Shown here piece after piece: positions 13,212 through 14,066 of a stretch of 14,066 bases of DNA. Position 1 is the first letter of the stretch, and each line of letters begins with the position of its first letter. The DNA is taken from the NCBI GenBank assembly GCA_031254265.1, contig JAIRUV010000130.1:1-14066 (forward strand), given 5' to 3'. The stretch comes from Candidatus Methanoplasma sp. Its GTDB lineage: Archaea > Thermoplasmatota > Thermoplasmata > Methanomassiliicoccales > Methanomethylophilaceae. Under the pieces are notes generated by a model. It made no database searches. It was not told the origin of the DNA and saw nothing but the letters and a program-made list of their open reading frames with translations. A program made the translations under genes and the position numbers.

Positions 13212-13761
13212 TGAACCGAATTGTCTGCGTATGCTCAGAGAAGCGGGCTGCAGAGAGAGGGTGGTCGTACACTGCTGCACCGTCGCCGCCGTTGCGGAGG
13301 AGATGCTGAAGAACATAAAGGCAGACAGGCCGCTTGTGATGGCGGGCTCCCTTCTGCATGATATCGGACGGTCTGTGGACAACGGCATTTTGCATGCGGT
13401 AATAGGCGGTGAGATGGTGGAGAAGAAGGGTTTCTCTTCCGATCTGGTGAACATCATAAGAAAACACACAGGCGCAGGTCTCGACGATATCGATGTTGAG
13501 GATCTTGGGCTCCCGCCCGGAGACTATATGCCCAGGACGATCGAGGAGAAGGTCGTCGCACATGCGGACAACCTTGTCAGCGACAACAGGGTCGTCGGCC
13601 ACAGGCACTCCGCAGAGAGGCTGCGGGACAAAGGGGCATTCAGGGGCGCGGCCAGGATGGAATCGCTCCATTGGGAACTCTCGAAGCTGTACGGGATGGA
13701 CCTGGACATAATACCGGAAGAGATCGGGGAGTATCCTGATCTCAGATGGCTCTCACACTGA
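13192..13761 (+). CDS. HD-domain phosphohydrolase (HDIG type)
   Basis: 189 residues with a full HD metal site: H27 (RVVVHCCTVA), H56-D57 in LLHDIGRSVD, H68, H92 in IIRKHTGAG and D126 in VAHADNLVSD. It matches the archaeal HDIG proteins of about 170-190 residues whose substrate is unknown; such enzymes cleave phosphate esters of nucleotides or nucleic acids. The start is TTG at 13192, supported by GAGAGGGGG seven bases upstream and by the conserved N-terminal stretch before REAGC; an ATG at 13231 would drop 13 residues. It overlaps aTrm56 by 20 bases and is probably coupled to it. Its 3' end overlaps the convergent PRC-barrel gene by nine bases. Confidence 0.88.
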   Translation: MPRNIPDEPNCLRMLREAGCRERVVVHCCTVAAVAEEMLKNIKADRPLVMAGSLLHDIGRSVDNGILHAVIGGEMVEKKGFSSDLVNIIRKHTGAGLDDIDVEDLGLPPGDYMPRTIEEKVVAHADNLVSDNRVVGHRHSAERLRDKGAFRGAARMESLHWELSKLYGMDLDIIPEEIGEYPDLRWLSH

Positions 13762-14007
13762 CCCGGAACTTATCCTCTCATTAGGGAATCTGTTCAGTAT
13801 CACCACATCCCCTATGCTCTGGACCCACCTCATTGGGATGCTGATCGATACGCTCTCGTCGACCAGCACCGGGTTCGCATCTGCCACGAACAGTCCGTCG
13901 ACCCCCATGTTCTGTATGCTGATTATGACCTCGTCGACAACCCCTACGAAAATGCCGCCCGGAGTGTAGATCTCCAGCCCTTTGTTGTTGTTGATGGTCT
14001 CCAGCAT
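13753..14007 (-). CDS. PRC-barrel domain protein
   Basis: 84 residues from the ATG at 14007: KGLEIYTPGGIFVGVVDEVI opens the barrel, followed by IQNMGVDGLFVADANPVLVD and a closing SISIPMRWVQSIGDVVILNR. This is the small stand-alone PRC-barrel type common in Thermoplasmata and other archaea; bacterial relatives act in RNA processing (RimM) or photosynthesis, but the archaeal role is unknown. The start is uncertain: an ATG at 14046 would add 13 residues, and the frame is open to the window edge, so the gene could reach further right. The shorter start matches the usual family N-terminus. Convergent with, and overlapping, the HD-domain gene. Confidence 0.82.
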   Translation of the reverse strand: MLETINNNKGLEIYTPGGIFVGVVDEVIISIQNMGVDGLFVADANPVLVDESVSISIPMRWVQSIGDVVILNRFPNERISSGSV

Positions 14008-14066
14008 ACTCTCGCCCTTCTGGGTCTCAAAGGCCCTCGTGGGCATTAAGGCCTCGGGGGGCGGGG

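Noticed and set aside
1..14066. CRISPR array, toxin-antitoxin pair, transposase or defence system
   Set aside because: No regularly spaced repeats, no transposase or nuclease motifs, and no paired small toxin-like genes were seen on either strand.

Overview
The window is archaeal chromosome, about 55% GC by eye. The best guess is Thermoplasmata, and within it a relative of the Methanomassiliicoccales. The archaeal call is firm: eukaryote-like RNA polymerase genes (rpoH, unsplit rpoB, rpoA1, rpoA2), L30e, the two-KH archaeal NusA, aTrm56, and TATA-box promoters, several of which imply leaderless mRNAs. The lineage call is inference. It rests on the unsplit B subunit (many other methanogens split it) and on all 14 confident genes ending in TGA, with no TAG or TAA. 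Avoiding TAG is expected where TAG can encode pyrrolysine, but nothing here proves that.

Layout. (1) 1-642, + strand: the C-terminal part of a COG2108-type radical SAM protein, cut by the window edge. (2) 700-9528, - strand: one compact transcription operon, rpoH-rpoB-rpoA1-rpoA2-rpl30e-nusA, with overlaps or gaps of a few bases and a promoter with a Shine-Dalgarno leader near 9530-9590. It ends at nusA against the convergent radical SAM gene; the rps12/rps7 genes that often follow nusA in archaea are not next to it. (3) 9650-10296, - strand: tRNA-Lys(TTT) and a CAT-anticodon tRNA (probably Ile2) with a disrupted acceptor stem, separated by about 500 bases with no confident gene but with structured DNA, a strong TATA box and a 14-bp copy of the tRNA 3' end. 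(4) 10393-11621: an EamA/DMT transporter convergent with a small winged-helix regulator. (5) 11622-12190: non-coding DNA with two tandem hairpins, then a 55-residue Cys-rich protein divergent from the next operon. (6) 12191-13761, + strand: a winged-helix regulator, tRNA C56 2'-O-methylase (aTrm56) and an HD-domain phosphohydrolase, tightly coupled. (7) 13753-14007 or beyond, - strand: a PRC-barrel protein overlapping tail to tail.

Most of the window is housekeeping information processing: the polymerase core with its H subunit, NusA, a ribosomal protein, two tRNAs and a tRNA-modifying enzyme whose target base (C56) is present in both tRNAs. No defence system, CRISPR array, complete mobile element or other obvious new system was found. 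The points most worth a second look are the damaged or bulged acceptor stem of the CAT tRNA with its nearby att-like repeat, the additions to RpoA' and RpoA'' on both sides of their split, and substitutions at normally invariant polymerase active-site positions.
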